Shown one piece after another: positions 45,113-54,576 of a stretch of DNA of 64,000 bases. The notes below the pieces were generated by a model, which was given only the letters and a program-made list of their open reading frames with translations, did no database searches and was not told where the DNA came from. The DNA is taken from positions 121,767 through 185,766 of the forward strand of contig NZ_JAVDBT010000009.1 of assembly GCF_030848395.1 (NCBI RefSeq), in the 5' to 3' direction. Position numbers and translations under genes: made by a program. This DNA comes from Pseudogemmobacter lacusdianii (GTDB taxonomy: Bacteria > Pseudomonadota > Alphaproteobacteria > Rhodobacterales > Rhodobacteraceae). Numbering within the stretch: the stretch's first letter is position 1; every line of letters starts with the position of its first letter.

Positions 45113-46527
45113 GCTTCGACCTCCAGCACCGAGACAGGCAGGCCTGCAAGATCGTGGAAATAGCGCAACATCATGTTTTGCGCGGCTTTCATGCGGTAAG
45201 CGGCAGAGGCGCGCATATCCGTCATCGGCTGGTAATCCTGCGCCATCGCTTGCATCGCGGCCTGCACCGTCTCAAGGTTCCACGCCTGACCCATCAGCGC
45301 CGCCTCAGCCATCGCGGCACGTTTCGGCGTTCCCGCCATGCCGCCAAAGGCGATGCGGGCCTCGGTCACGCGACCCGCTTCAACGGTGACATTGAAGCAA
45401 CCGCAGACCGCCGAGATGTCCTGATCGAAACGTTTCGAAAGCTTGTAGCAGCGCAAAGCGGGTGCGCTGGCGGGCATCGTCACCGCTTCGACAAACTCGC
45501 CCGGCTGGCGGTCTTGCTTGCGGTATTCCAAGAAGAAATCTTCCAGCGGCATCTGCCGCCGCGCATCGCCCTTGCGCAGATGCAAGGTCGCCCCCAAAGC
45601 GATCAAAGCCGGAGGGCCGTCGCCGATGGGCGAGCCATTGGCAATATTGCCGCCGATCGTCGCGGCATTGCGCACCTGCGTGCTGGAATAGCGCCGCAGC
45701 ATCTCGGCCAAGGAAGGATGCAAATCCTCAACTGCCGCGCGCAGATCGGTGATGGTGACGCCCGCGCCAATGCGCAAAGTCTCGCCCTCGCGCTCGATCT
45801 TTTGCAAATCCGCCGCGCCGTTCAAAAACGCCACTGGCGTCAGATCACGCAGCTGTTTGGTGACCCAAAGCCCGACATCGGTGGCGCCTGCGATCAGCAC
45901 CGCCTCGGGGTTGGCCGCATACCATGCCGCCAGCTCATCGCCACTTTGCGGCCGGAACGCCCCCGGCACAGCCGAGGCGCCAAGCTCCGCCAAAGCCGAA
46001 GCATCCGAGGTCATCCACTCTGGCACAGGCTCAGCCGCCGCCGCTTCCGCCGCGCGGATGATCGGCGCATAGCCGGTGCAGCGACACAGGTTCCCCGCCA
46101 GTTGATCGTCGTGATCGCGCGCGCCATTGGCATGGGCCACCGCCATCGAGACCACAAAGCCCGGCGTGCAGAAGCCGCATTGGCTGCCGTGATGGGTGAC
46201 CATCGCGCTTTGCACCGGATGCGGCTCACCCTTGGGGCCGGAAATCCCCTCAACCGTGCGCACCGCTTTGCCCTGCAACTGGGGCAAGAGCAGGATGCAA
46301 GCGTTCAGCGATTTTGAACCCTGCGCATCGGTGACCATCACCGTGCAGGCCCCGCAATCGCCCTCATTGCAGCCTTCTTTGGTGCCACAAAGCCCGCGCG
46401 TCTCGCGCAGCCAATCCAGCAAAGTGCGCGTCGGGCTTTCACCCTCGACACGCACTGCGGATCCATTCAACAGGAACGAGATGCCAGACGGCGCCCCAGA
46501 CTCTGGCTTCATAGCTGGTCCGGTCAT
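45109..46527 (-). CDS. xdhA: Xanthine dehydrogenase, FeS/FAD subunit XdhA
   Basis: A 472-residue small subunit. The plant-type [2Fe-2S] site is [19 protein letters not shown] at about residues 47-65, and the second cluster uses CGFCTPG and CRCTG at about residues 115-155. The FAD domain from about 190 to the end includes [14 protein letters not shown] and [15 protein letters not shown]. It is first in the xdhA-xdhB-xdhC-ABC transporter operon. The promoter should be in the 292-bp spacer to the divergent dnaE. Confidence 0.95.
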   Translation of the reverse strand: MTGPAMKPESGAPSGISFLLNGSAVRVEGESPTRTLLDWLRETRGLCGTKEGCNEGDCGACTVMVTDAQGSKSLNACILLLPQLQGKAVRTVEGISGPKGEPHPVQSAMVTHHGSQCGFCTPGFVVSMAVAHANGARDHDDQLAGNLCRCTGYAPIIRAAEAAAAEPVPEWMTSDASALAELGASAVPGAFRPQSGDELAAWYAANPEAVLIAGATDVGLWVTKQLRDLTPVAFLNGAADLQKIEREGETLRIGAGVTITDLRAAVEDLHPSLAEMLRRYSSTQVRNAATIGGNIANGSPIGDGPPALIALGATLHLRKGDARRQMPLEDFFLEYRKQDRQPGEFVEAVTMPASAPALRCYKLSKRFDQDISAVCGCFNVTVEAGRVTEARIAFGGMAGTPKRAAMAEAALMGQAWNLETVQAAMQAMAQDYQPMTDMRASAAYRMKAAQNMMLRYFHDLAGLPVSVLEVEA

Positions 46528-46819
46528 TTGGTCAGTCCGCCGCCTTCTCCCCAGTCAGGGCCCTGCGCATGACCGCCCGATGCGGCGTAAAACGGTCAAT
46601 GCACCCTTGTCATTGCCTTCTATGAAGGGGCCGAGGGCGATTCAAGGCAAGCAGAATTTTAATTGGTGAATGCGAAGCACCTTTGGGCTTTGGAAGATAA
46701 TCACGCCGGATTACCCCTGACTTCGCAATAATCAACCAACGGCTTCCGCTGCGCCATGCAGGCCGCGCGCCCTAAGGCCGGGGCTTGCCGCGACAGGCCC
46801 CCAGCCCTACCTTGGGCGC
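46528..46819. other. Divergent spacer between xdhA and dnaE
   Basis: A 292-bp stretch with no plausible reading frame. It must contain both promoters, but I see no consensus hexamers, operator-like palindrome or purine riboswitch. Confidence 0.5.
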
Positions 46820-49800
46820 ATGTCTGGCACGCCTCGATTCATCCACCTTCGCACCCATACCGAACACAGCCTTCTTGAAGGCGCTGTGCCGGTGAAAAAG
46901 CTGGTGAAGACCGCCGCTGGTATGAACATGCCCGCCATCGCGGTCACCGATTCCAACAATATGTTCTGTGCCTTGGAGTTTTCCAGCCACGCCAAGGACG
47001 CCGGTGTGCAACCGATTGTTGGCTGCCAAATGACGCTGGCCTTTGACCCCGGCCAGCCCGGTGAAAAGCCCCGCGTGCCTGCCCCCTTGGTGCTTTTGGC
47101 GCAGACCGAGGCCGGCTACATGAACCTCATGAAGCTGAACTCCTGCCTTTATATGCGGGAAGATGGTCAGCTGCCGCATATCACGCCAGATGAGCTGGAA
47201 ACCTATGCCGAGGGGCTGATCTGCCTGACCGGCGGTCCGGAAGGCCCCTTGGGCAAGCTTATCCAAGCGGGCCAGACACCAAAGGCCCGCGCTTTGGTCG
47301 ATCGCCTCGCCGCCGCCTTCCCCGACCGGCTTTATATCGAGCTGCAACGCCACCCGCTGGAAACCGGCCGCCTGCCCCCTGCCGAGGCCGCAACCGAGCG
47401 CGCGCAGGTGGAACTGGCCTATGAGCTGGGCCTGCCGCTCGTGGCCACCAATGATGTCTACTTCCCCAAGCCCGATATGTTTGAGGCGCATGATGCGCTC
47501 CTCTGCATCGCCGAGGGCGCTTATGTCGACCAGAACGAGCCGCGCCGCCGCCTGACGCCGCAGCATTACTTCAAATCCGAAGCCGAGATGTGCGCGCTTT
47601 TCGCCGATCTGCCGGAAGCTTTGGAGAACACCGTCGAGATCGCCAAGCGCTGCGCCTTCATGGCCTATAAGCGCAAACCGATCCTGCCGATCTTCGCCGC
47701 CGATGAGGTTGAAGAACTCCGCCGTCAGGCATGGGAAGGGCTTGAGGCCCGCCTCGCCGTGATCCCAATGGCCGCCCCGCGCGAAGAATACGAAGAACGC
47801 CTGACCTTCGAGCTGGGCATCATCGAGAGGATGGGCTTCCCCGGCTACTTCCTCATCGTGGCTGACTTCATCAAATGGGGCAAAACCCAAGGCATCCCGG
47901 TCGGCCCGGGCCGGGGCTCGGGCGCGGGCTCCTTGGTGGCCTATGTGCTGACCATCACCGACCTTGACCCTTTGCGCTATGCGCTGCTCTTCGAGCGGTT
48001 CCTCAACCCCGAGCGGGTCTCGATGCCGGACTTCGATATCGACTTTTGCATGGACCGCCGCGAAGAGGTGATCCGCTACGTGCAAGAGAAATACGGCCGC
48101 GACAAGGTGGCCCAGATCATCACCTTCGGCGGCTTGATGTCGAAAGCCGCCGTCCGCGACGTGGGCCGCGTGCTGCAACTCTCCTATGGCCAGGTGGATC
48201 GGCTATCGAAGATGATCCCGATGGAAGGGCCGAAGCCCGTCTCCATCACCAAGGCGCTGGCCGATGAGCCGCGCTTGCGCGAAGCCGCCAAGGAAGAGGT
48301 GGTGGAACGCCTTCTCAACTATGCCGAGAAGATCGAAGGCCTTTACCGCTCCGCCGGCACCCACGCCGCCGGGGTGGTGATCGGCGACCGCCCCTTGGAC
48401 GAGCTGGTGCCGCTTTACCGCGACCCGCGCTCGGATATGCCCGCGACCCAGTTCAACATGAAATGGGTCGAAGCCGCCGGTCTGGTGAAGTTCGACTTCC
48501 TCGGGCTGAAGACGCTGACCGTCATTCAAGAGGCGATCCGGCTGGTCCTGAAATCGGGCCGCCCCCTGCATGTCGACCAGAACGGCACCCAGCTTTACGA
48601 GCCGAAGCCCGGGGCCGAGAATGACATCGGCCATATCCCCTTGGATGACCCGGCCAGCTACAAGCTTTACTCCGAGGCCAAGACCGTCGCCGTCTTCCAG
48701 GTGGAAAGCTCGGGCATGATGGATGCGCTGCGGCGCATGAAGCCCACTTGCATCGAAGACATCGTGGCTCTGGTGGCTTTGTATCGCCCCGGCCCTATGG
48801 AGAACATCCCCACCTATTGCGAGGTGAAGAACGGGCTGCGCGAGATTGAGCCCCTGCACCCGACCATCGACCATATCCTCAAAGAGACCCAAGGCATCAT
48901 CGTTTACCAAGAACAGGTGATGCAGATCGCGCAGGTCATGGCGGGCTACTCGCTTGGCGGCGCTGACCTTTTGCGCCGCGCGATGGGTAAAAAAATCGCC
49001 GAGGAAATGGCGAAAGAGCGGCCCAAGTTTATCGAAGGCTGCACCAAGACCCACGGCGTTGATGCCAAGAAATCCGGCGAGGTTTTTGACCTGCTGGAGA
49101 AATTCGCCAACTACGGCTTCAACAAATCCCACGCCGCCGCCTATGCGGTGGTCAGCTACCAAACCGCATGGATGAAGGCCAACCACCCGGTCGAATTCAT
49201 GGCCGGGGTGATGAACTGCGACCTTCATCTCACCGAAAAGCTCGCCGTTTATAAGCGCGAATTGGACAAGCTGGGCATCGACACCATCCCACCTTGCCTC
49301 AACCGCAGCCTTGAGAAATTCGACACCCGCGAGGGCAAAGTCATCTACGGTCTTGGCGCGCTGAAGAACGTCGGCGTTGATGCGATGTCGCTGATCGTCA
49401 ATGCGCGCAATGTCGACGGCGTCGAGACGCCCTTTAAATCCATCTTCGATTTCGCCCGCCGGGTGGATCTGAAGCGCGTTGGCAAGCGCCCCTTGGAAAT
49501 GCTGGCCCGCGCTGGCGCCTTCGACCAGCTCGAGCCCAGCCGCGCGCGGGTGTTTGAGGCTTTGGATTCGCTCGTCGCCTATTCCGCCGCGATCCATGAG
49601 GCGAAGAACTCGAACCAAGTCTCGCTCTTTGGCGATTCCGGCTCGGATATCCCCGAGCCGCGGCTGCCGTTCCGTGACGATTGGCTGCCAGTCGAACGCC
49701 TCGGCAATGAGCATCTGGCGGTGGGCTTCTACCTCTCGGGCCACCCGCTTGACGATTATATGTCGGCGCTGAAGCGCAAGGGTATTCTCACCCTGACCGA

Positions 49801-50323
49801 GCTGACCAATAAGGTCGTCGGCAAAGGCAGCCCTTCGGTTGAAAAGATCGCAGGCTCAGTGTCGTCGAAGCAAGAACGCAAATCGGCCAAGGGCAACCGC
49901 TTTGCCTTTGTGCAGCTTTCCGACCCGACCGGGCTTTATGAGGTGACGGTCTTCTCCGACACGCTGGAAGCCGCCCGCGATCACCTTGAGCCGGGCAAAA
50001 ACGTGGTCCTCACCGTCCGCGCCGATCCCGATGGCGATGGCGTCAAGCTTTTGGCCAACTCCGCCGCGCCGATTGATGCGGTGGCCGAACAGGCCGGGGC
50101 GCAGCCCATTCGCATCCACCTCAACCGCCCCGAGGCGATCACCTCGCTCGCCTCGCTTTTGTCCTCGGTCAAAGGCCGCAACGCCGCGCAGGTCACGCTT
50201 TGCCTGCCCGATGCCGATGGGCGTGAGATTGATGTCTTGTTGCCCAATCGCTACCCGCTCAACCCGCAAATTCGCGGCGCGATCAAGGCGATGACCGGCG
50301 TGATGGCGATCGAAGAGCTTTAG
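46820..50323 (+). CDS. dnaE: DNA polymerase III alpha subunit
   Basis: A 1167-residue replicative polymerase catalytic subunit of the DnaE1 class. The PHP domain begins FIHLRTHTEHSLLEGAVPVK, and VADFIKWGKTQGIPVGPGRG followed by GSGAGSLVAY and MPDFDIDFCMDRR carry the palm-domain acidic residues. The beta-clamp-binding and OB regions lie in the last 300 residues (QVSLFGD is the likely clamp-binding motif). The ATG at 46820 is supported by the start of the conserved PHP block, although its ribosome site is weak. The gene ends three bases before the convergent rsuA stop. Confidence 0.97.
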   Translation: MSGTPRFIHLRTHTEHSLLEGAVPVKKLVKTAAGMNMPAIAVTDSNNMFCALEFSSHAKDAGVQPIVGCQMTLAFDPGQPGEKPRVPAPLVLLAQTEAGYMNLMKLNSCLYMREDGQLPHITPDELETYAEGLICLTGGPEGPLGKLIQAGQTPKARALVDRLAAAFPDRLYIELQRHPLETGRLPPAEAATERAQVELAYELGLPLVATNDVYFPKPDMFEAHDALLCIAEGAYVDQNEPRRRLTPQHYFKSEAEMCALFADLPEALENTVEIAKRCAFMAYKRKPILPIFAADEVEELRRQAWEGLEARLAVIPMAAPREEYEERLTFELGIIERMGFPGYFLIVADFIKWGKTQGIPVGPGRGSGAGSLVAYVLTITDLDPLRYALLFERFLNPERVSMPDFDIDFCMDRREEVIRYVQEKYGRDKVAQIITFGGLMSKAAVRDVGRVLQLSYGQVDRLSKMIPMEGPKPVSITKALADEPRLREAAKEEVVERLLNYAEKIEGLYRSAGTHAAGVVIGDRPLDELVPLYRDPRSDMPATQFNMKWVEAAGLVKFDFLGLKTLTVIQEAIRLVLKSGRPLHVDQNGTQLYEPKPGAENDIGHIPLDDPASYKLYSEAKTVAVFQVESSGMMDALRRMKPTCIEDIVALVALYRPGPMENIPTYCEVKNGLREIEPLHPTIDHILKETQGIIVYQEQVMQIAQVMAGYSLGGADLLRRAMGKKIAEEMAKERPKFIEGCTKTHGVDAKKSGEVFDLLEKFANYGFNKSHAAAYAVVSYQTAWMKANHPVEFMAGVMNCDLHLTEKLAVYKRELDKLGIDTIPPCLNRSLEKFDTREGKVIYGLGALKNVGVDAMSLIVNARNVDGVETPFKSIFDFARRVDLKRVGKRPLEMLARAGAFDQLEPSRARVFEALDSLVAYSAAIHEAKNSNQVSLFGDSGSDIPEPRLPFRDDWLPVERLGNEHLAVGFYLSGHPLDDYMSALKRKGILTLTELTNKVVGKGSPSVEKIAGSVSSKQERKSAKGNRFAFVQLSDPTGLYEVTVFSDTLEAARDHLEPGKNVVLTVRADPDGDGVKLLANSAAPIDAVAEQAGAQPIRIHLNRPEAITSLASLLSSVKGRNAAQVTLCLPDADGREIDVLLPNRYPLNPQIRGAIKAMTGVMAIEEL

Positions 50324-50326
50324 CGC

Positions 50327-51061
50327 TTAAGCAAAGATCAGCGCGATCTCATCGGCATCCAAAAGCTTCGTCTGCCCCGGATCCAGCCCCTCGGGCAGGT
50401 GCAAACGCCCCATGCTTTCGCGGTGCAAAGCGGTCACATGATTGCCCACGGCGGCAAACATCCGGCGCACTTGGTGATAGCGCCCCTCGGTCACCGTCAG
50501 CCGCGCCTGTCGCTCAGAGATCACCTCCAGCACCGCAGGCTCCAAGGGCTTGGTCTCGCCCTCCAGCATCATCTCTCCGCTGGCAAACATCGCCCCCTCA
50601 TCGCCGCGCAGATCGCGGTCCAACGTCGCCAGATAGCTTTTCGTCACATGCATCTTGGGGCTGATGACCCGGTGCAACAAAGCCCCGTCATCGGTCATCA
50701 ACAAAAGCCCCGAGGTCTGCTTATCCAGCCGCCCAATCGTCGAGATCATCGGATCGCGCCGCCGCCACCGCTCGGGCAAAACCTCATAAACCAGCGCGCC
50801 CTCTTCTTTATGCGAGCAGGTCATCCCCAAAGGTTTGTTCAGCATCAAAACCAGCCCTTGCAGCGGGTCCAAAGCCTTGCCCGCCACCCGCATCCGCTGC
50901 GGCAAATCCGGGTTCAGCGCGATGCGGTCACTGACATCCGCCAAAGCCTGACCATCGAGCTTAATCCCGCCCGCCTTTGCCAATGCCGCCATCTCACGGC
51001 GCGAGCCATAGCCCATCGAGGACAAAAGTTTATCAATCCGGGCGGTGGGAAGCTTGGCCAT
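50327..51061 (-). CDS. rsuA: RsuA-type 16S rRNA pseudouridine synthase
   Basis: A 244-residue protein with an N-terminal S4-like domain (RIDKLLSSMGYGSRREM) and a pseudouridine-synthase domain with the catalytic Asp in GRLDKQTSGLLLMTDDG. LNKPLGMTCSH and GRYHQVRRMFAAVGNHV are the flanking conserved blocks. The form of the first motif and the TCSH context favour RsuA (16S position 516) over RluB or RluE, though these are close relatives. Confidence 0.88.
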   Translation of the reverse strand: MAKLPTARIDKLLSSMGYGSRREMAALAKAGGIKLDGQALADVSDRIALNPDLPQRMRVAGKALDPLQGLVLMLNKPLGMTCSHKEEGALVYEVLPERWRRRDPMISTIGRLDKQTSGLLLMTDDGALLHRVISPKMHVTKSYLATLDRDLRGDEGAMFASGEMMLEGETKPLEPAVLEVISERQARLTVTEGRYHQVRRMFAAVGNHVTALHRESMGRLHLPEGLDPGQTKLLDADEIALIFA

Positions 51062-51136
51062 CTTGGCTCCAACATCTTAAGCGGCGCTGGCCTTCCGCTC
51101 TAATCCCATCCCTCCCGCAAAGCCAGCCAAAGACAA

Positions 51137-51166
51137 AAGGCCCCGGGCCACAAGGGTCCGGGGCAG
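51137..51166 (-). terminator. Terminator after gmaS
   Basis: Read on the minus strand, CCCCGG pairs with CCGGGG around an 11-base loop and is followed by CCTTTTG. It lies 32 bases past the gmaS stop. Confidence 0.7.
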
Positions 51167-51197
51167 GCATTGACCAAGACTAAGGGGAACCTCTCGG

Positions 51198-52505
51198 TCA
51201 GATATCCAAAGTGTTCTGCAACTCCCAGCTCGACATATGCGAGACGTAGCTTTCCCACTCTTTATGCTTGGTCTTCAGATAGGCAGCCGAGAAATCGTTG
51301 CCCATCAGCCCCTTCAGCGTGGTGTCCTTGTCATAAGCCCGCAAAGCGTCCAGCAGGTTCAACGGCAGACGCGGCGCGTTTTTGATCTTATGGCCCTCTT
51401 GGTACATATCGATGTCCAAGCGCTTGCCCGGATCGGCCTTGGTGCGAATGCCGTCCAGACCCGCCGCCACGATCACCGCCTGCATCAGATAGGCATTGGC
51501 CGCGCCATCGGGCAACCGCAGCTCAATCCGCCCCTTGCCCGGCACCCGCACGAGGTGGGTGCGGTTGTCGCCCGACCAAGTCACGGTATTCGGCGCCCAA
51601 GTCGATCCCGAAGAGGTGCGCGGCGCGTTGATGCGCTTATAGCTGTTCACCGTCGGATTGGTGATCGCCGCCAAGGCCGAGGCGTGCTTCATGATGCCGC
51701 CCAAGAAATGCTTGCCCTTGGCCGAGAGGCCCAGCTCACCTTCCTTGTCGTAGAAGGCATTGTCTTTGCCATCCAAGCTCCAAGCCGAAATATGCGCATG
51801 CATGCCCGAGCCGGTCAGTTGCAAGAAGGGCTTGGGCATGAAAGTCACCCGCAGCCCGTGCTTTTCCGCCACCGAGCGCAGCATGAATTTGAAGAATTGC
51901 AGCTTGTCTGCGGTCTTCAGCACATCGTCATATTTCCAGTTCATCTCGAACTGGCCATTGGCGTCCTCGTGGTCGCTTTGGTAGGGCTCCCAGCCCAGAT
52001 CCAGCATATAATCGCTGACTTCGGCGATCATATCATAGCGGCGCATAATGGCTTGCTGATCGTAGCACGGCTTGGCGGCGCAGTCGAAAGCATCGGCGAT
52101 TTGGTCGCCTTCAGGGCTTAGAATAAAAAATTCCGGCTCAACGCCGGTTTTCACACGCAATCCTTCTTTCGCGGCTTCGTCGATGACGCGGCGCAGCACG
52201 TTCCGCGGGGCCTGCGCAAGCTCATCGCCTTCCATGCTGCAATTGGCCGGAACCCACGCCACTTCGGGTTTCCAAGGCAGCTGAATCACTGCCTCTGGAT
52301 CGGGCATCCCCAGAGTATCAGGATGCGCCGGCGTCACATCGAAACCGGCGGCAAATCCGGCGAAACCTGCGCCGCCGGAAACCACATCATTGATCGCCTG
52401 AGCGGGGACCAGCTTTGCGCGCTGGGCCCCGGCCAGATCGGTGAAAGACACCATGAAGTATTTGACGCCTTTGTCCTTTGCCCATTTGGCAAGGTCGTTC
52501 GACAT
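51198..52505 (-). CDS. gmaS: Gamma-glutamylmethylamide synthetase (GmaS/GlnT, glutamine-synthetase fold)
   Basis: A 435-residue glutamine-synthetase-like ligase. The N-terminus (LAKWAKDKGVKYFMVSFTDL) and blocks such as NGQFEMNWKYDD, GSGMHAHIS and ITNPTVNSYKRINAPRTSSG are the family's ATP, Glu and Mg sites. GmaS joins methylamine to glutamate. Rhizobial GlnT is very similar and makes glutamine, so sequence alone leaves doubt; the adjacent mgs and mgd genes favour GmaS. It is the last gene of the mgsABC-gmaS run, 44 bases after mgsC. Confidence 0.78.
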   Translation of the reverse strand: MSNDLAKWAKDKGVKYFMVSFTDLAGAQRAKLVPAQAINDVVSGGAGFAGFAAGFDVTPAHPDTLGMPDPEAVIQLPWKPEVAWVPANCSMEGDELAQAPRNVLRRVIDEAAKEGLRVKTGVEPEFFILSPEGDQIADAFDCAAKPCYDQQAIMRRYDMIAEVSDYMLDLGWEPYQSDHEDANGQFEMNWKYDDVLKTADKLQFFKFMLRSVAEKHGLRVTFMPKPFLQLTGSGMHAHISAWSLDGKDNAFYDKEGELGLSAKGKHFLGGIMKHASALAAITNPTVNSYKRINAPRTSSGSTWAPNTVTWSGDNRTHLVRVPGKGRIELRLPDGAANAYLMQAVIVAAGLDGIRTKADPGKRLDIDMYQEGHKIKNAPRLPLNLLDALRAYDKDTTLKGLMGNDFSAAYLKTKHKEWESYVSHMSSWELQNTLDI

Positions 52506-52549
52506 TCGTTTAGCTCCCTGATTATTTTATATTTTTTATTATTATTTAC

Positions 52550-53875
52550 TTAGAAACCGTTGCGGCCGGGGACCCAGTTCGTCCCTGCCAGCGGCACTCC
52601 CGACATTGCGGAAGCTTCGATGGTCAAAGCGCACAGATCCTCGGGCTCAAGGTTATGGAGGTGATTCTTGCCGCAGGCGCGGGCAATGGTCTGCGCCTCT
52701 AGCGTCATCACCTTCAGATAGTTCTTCAGACGGCGACCGCCCAAAACCGGGTCGAAACGCTTCATCAGCTCGGGGTCTTGCGTGGTGATCCCGGCCGGGT
52801 CTTTGCCCTCATGCCAATCGTCATAGGCACCCGCAGTGGTGCCCAGCTTTTGGTATTCAGCCTCCAAAGCCGGGTCGTTGTCGCCCAAAGCGATCAGTGC
52901 CGCGGTGCCGATGGCCACAGCATCCGCACCCAAAGCCATTGCCTTGGCCACATCCGCGCCAGACCGGATACCGCCCGAGACGATCAGCTGCACTTTGCGG
53001 TGCATGCCAAGGTCTTGCAGCGCCTTCACGGCTTGGCCGATGCAAGCCAGGATCGGCATGCCGACATGTTCGATGAACACGTCTTGCGTCGCCGCCGTGC
53101 CACCTTGCATCCCGTCCAGGACCACCACGTCAGCGCCAGCTTTCACCGCCAAAGCGGTGTCGTAATAAGGCCGCGCGCCGCCGACTTTCACATAGATCGG
53201 TTTTTCCCAATCGGTGATTTCGCGCAGCTCAAGGATCTTGATCTCAAGATCATCCGGGCCGGTCCAGTCGGGGTGACGGCAGGCCGAGCGCTGGTCGATG
53301 CCCTTGGGCAAGTTGCGCATATTGGCCACGCGATCCGAGATCTTTTGGCCCAGAAGCATACCGCCGCCGCCGGGCTTGGCGCCTTGACCGACCACAACCT
53401 CGATCGCATCTGCACGGCGCAAATCGTCGGGGTTCATGCCATAACGGCTGGGAAGGTATTGATAGACCAGCGTTTTGGAATGGCCGCGCTCTTCCTCGGT
53501 CATGCCGCCGTCACCGGTGGTGGTCGAGGTGCCCGCTTCCGAGGCGCCACGGCCAAGCGCTTCTTTCGCCGGGCCCGACAAAGCGCCAAAGCTCATGCCC
53601 GCGATGGTGATCGGGATATCCAGATGGATCGGTTTCTTGGCAAAGCGCGTGCCCAGCCAAACGTCGGTCGCGCATTTCTCGCGGTAGCCTTCCAGCGGAT
53701 AGCGCGAGATGGAAGCGCCAAGGAACAGCAGATCATCGAAATGCGGCAGATGGCGCTTGGTGCCAGCCCCACGGATATCATAGATGCCCGAGGCCGCAGC
53801 ACGGCGGATCTCGGCATTCACAGCCGGGGTGAAAGTGGCCGAAAAGCGGGGCGGGGTGGTGGGAAAATCGCTCAT
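52550..53875 (-). CDS. mgsC: N-methylglutamate synthase FMN subunit MgsC (GltB-like, GlxD-type)
   Basis: A 441-residue protein of the FMN-binding central domain of glutamate synthase. TIAGMSFGALSGPAKEAL, GDGGMTEEERGH, GQGAKPGGGGMLLGQKIS and VSGGIRSGADVAKAMALGAD form the FMN/2-oxoglutarate barrel. It would complete transfer of methylamine from gamma-glutamylmethylamide to 2-oxoglutarate, or of ammonia if this is a GlxBCD system. ATG 53875 fits the family; the frame extends to 53971. Seven bases follow the upstream gene. Confidence 0.82.
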   Translation of the reverse strand: MSDFPTTPPRFSATFTPAVNAEIRRAAASGIYDIRGAGTKRHLPHFDDLLFLGASISRYPLEGYREKCATDVWLGTRFAKKPIHLDIPITIAGMSFGALSGPAKEALGRGASEAGTSTTTGDGGMTEEERGHSKTLVYQYLPSRYGMNPDDLRRADAIEVVVGQGAKPGGGGMLLGQKISDRVANMRNLPKGIDQRSACRHPDWTGPDDLEIKILELREITDWEKPIYVKVGGARPYYDTALAVKAGADVVVLDGMQGGTAATQDVFIEHVGMPILACIGQAVKALQDLGMHRKVQLIVSGGIRSGADVAKAMALGADAVAIGTAALIALGDNDPALEAEYQKLGTTAGAYDDWHEGKDPAGITTQDPELMKRFDPVLGGRRLKNYLKVMTLEAQTIARACGKNHLHNLEPEDLCALTIEASAMSGVPLAGTNWVPGRNGF

Positions 53876-53882
53876 ATGGACC

Positions 53883-54572
53883 TCAGTAGGCCGACGCGTT
53901 GTCGATGTTGAAATTGTAAAGCTGACGGGCCGAGCCATAGCGACGGAACTCTTCCGGCTTGGCTTTCGCATCCGCCTCGCCGCGCCGCAGCAGGTCTTCC
54001 AAAATCTGGTAATGCTCGTCGCGCATCTCTTTTTCGATGCAATCTGCGCCCAAGGATTTCACCTTGCCACGCACGAAGAGCCGCGCTTCATAAAGGCTGT
54101 CGCCCAAGGCCTCACCCGCGTCGCCCAGCACCACCAGATTGCCCGATTGGCCCATGAAGGCCGACATATGGCCGATGCTGCCATGCACGACGATGTTGAT
54201 GCCCTTCATCGACACGCCGCAACGCGACGAGGCATCGCCCTTGATGACCAAGAGCCCGCCGCGCCCGGTGGCCCCGGCATATTGGCTGGCATTGCCGTCG
54301 ATGATGACGGTGCCCGACATCATGTTTTCGGCCACACCCGGCCCGGCCGAGCCTTTGACACGGATCGTCGCCAGCTTGTTCATCCCGGCGCAGTAATAGC
54401 CGGTCGAGCCGCGCACGGTGATATCGACTTCGGCGTCCACACCGGCCGCAATGGCATGAGCGCCTTTGGGATTAACCACTTCCCATTTCGTCATATTGGT
54501 CTGGCCCTTCAGGGCATGCAGCGCCGAGTTCAGCGCCCGCAGGCCCTCTTTGCCAAGATCAAAGCTCTGCAT
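53883..54572 (-). CDS. mgsB: N-methylglutamate synthase GXGXG subunit MgsB
   Basis: A 229-residue protein equivalent to the C-terminal GXGXG (beta-helix) domain of glutamate synthase. Repeated GxxGxG turns are evident: VRGSTGYYCAGMN, VKGSAGPGVAENMMSG, GATGRGGLLVIKG and VVHGSIGHMSAFMGQSG. The domain forms a structural wall between ammonia or methylamine transfer sites. Starts at ATG 54572, four bases after mgsA. Confidence 0.85.
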   Translation of the reverse strand: MQSFDLGKEGLRALNSALHALKGQTNMTKWEVVNPKGAHAIAAGVDAEVDITVRGSTGYYCAGMNKLATIRVKGSAGPGVAENMMSGTVIIDGNASQYAGATGRGGLLVIKGDASSRCGVSMKGINIVVHGSIGHMSAFMGQSGNLVVLGDAGEALGDSLYEARLFVRGKVKSLGADCIEKEMRDEHYQILEDLLRRGEADAKAKPEEFRRYGSARQLYNFNIDNASAY

Positions 54573-54576
54573 CTTC

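Noticed and set aside
46528..46819. Purine riboswitch upstream of xdhA
   Set aside because: No three-helix aptamer core or conserved loop pairs are visible.
46772..49744. Two long minus-strand frames opposite dnaE (46772-48178 and 48203-49744)
   Set aside because: They run antisense to the unambiguous DnaE coding sequence and contain no motif or plausible ribosome site.
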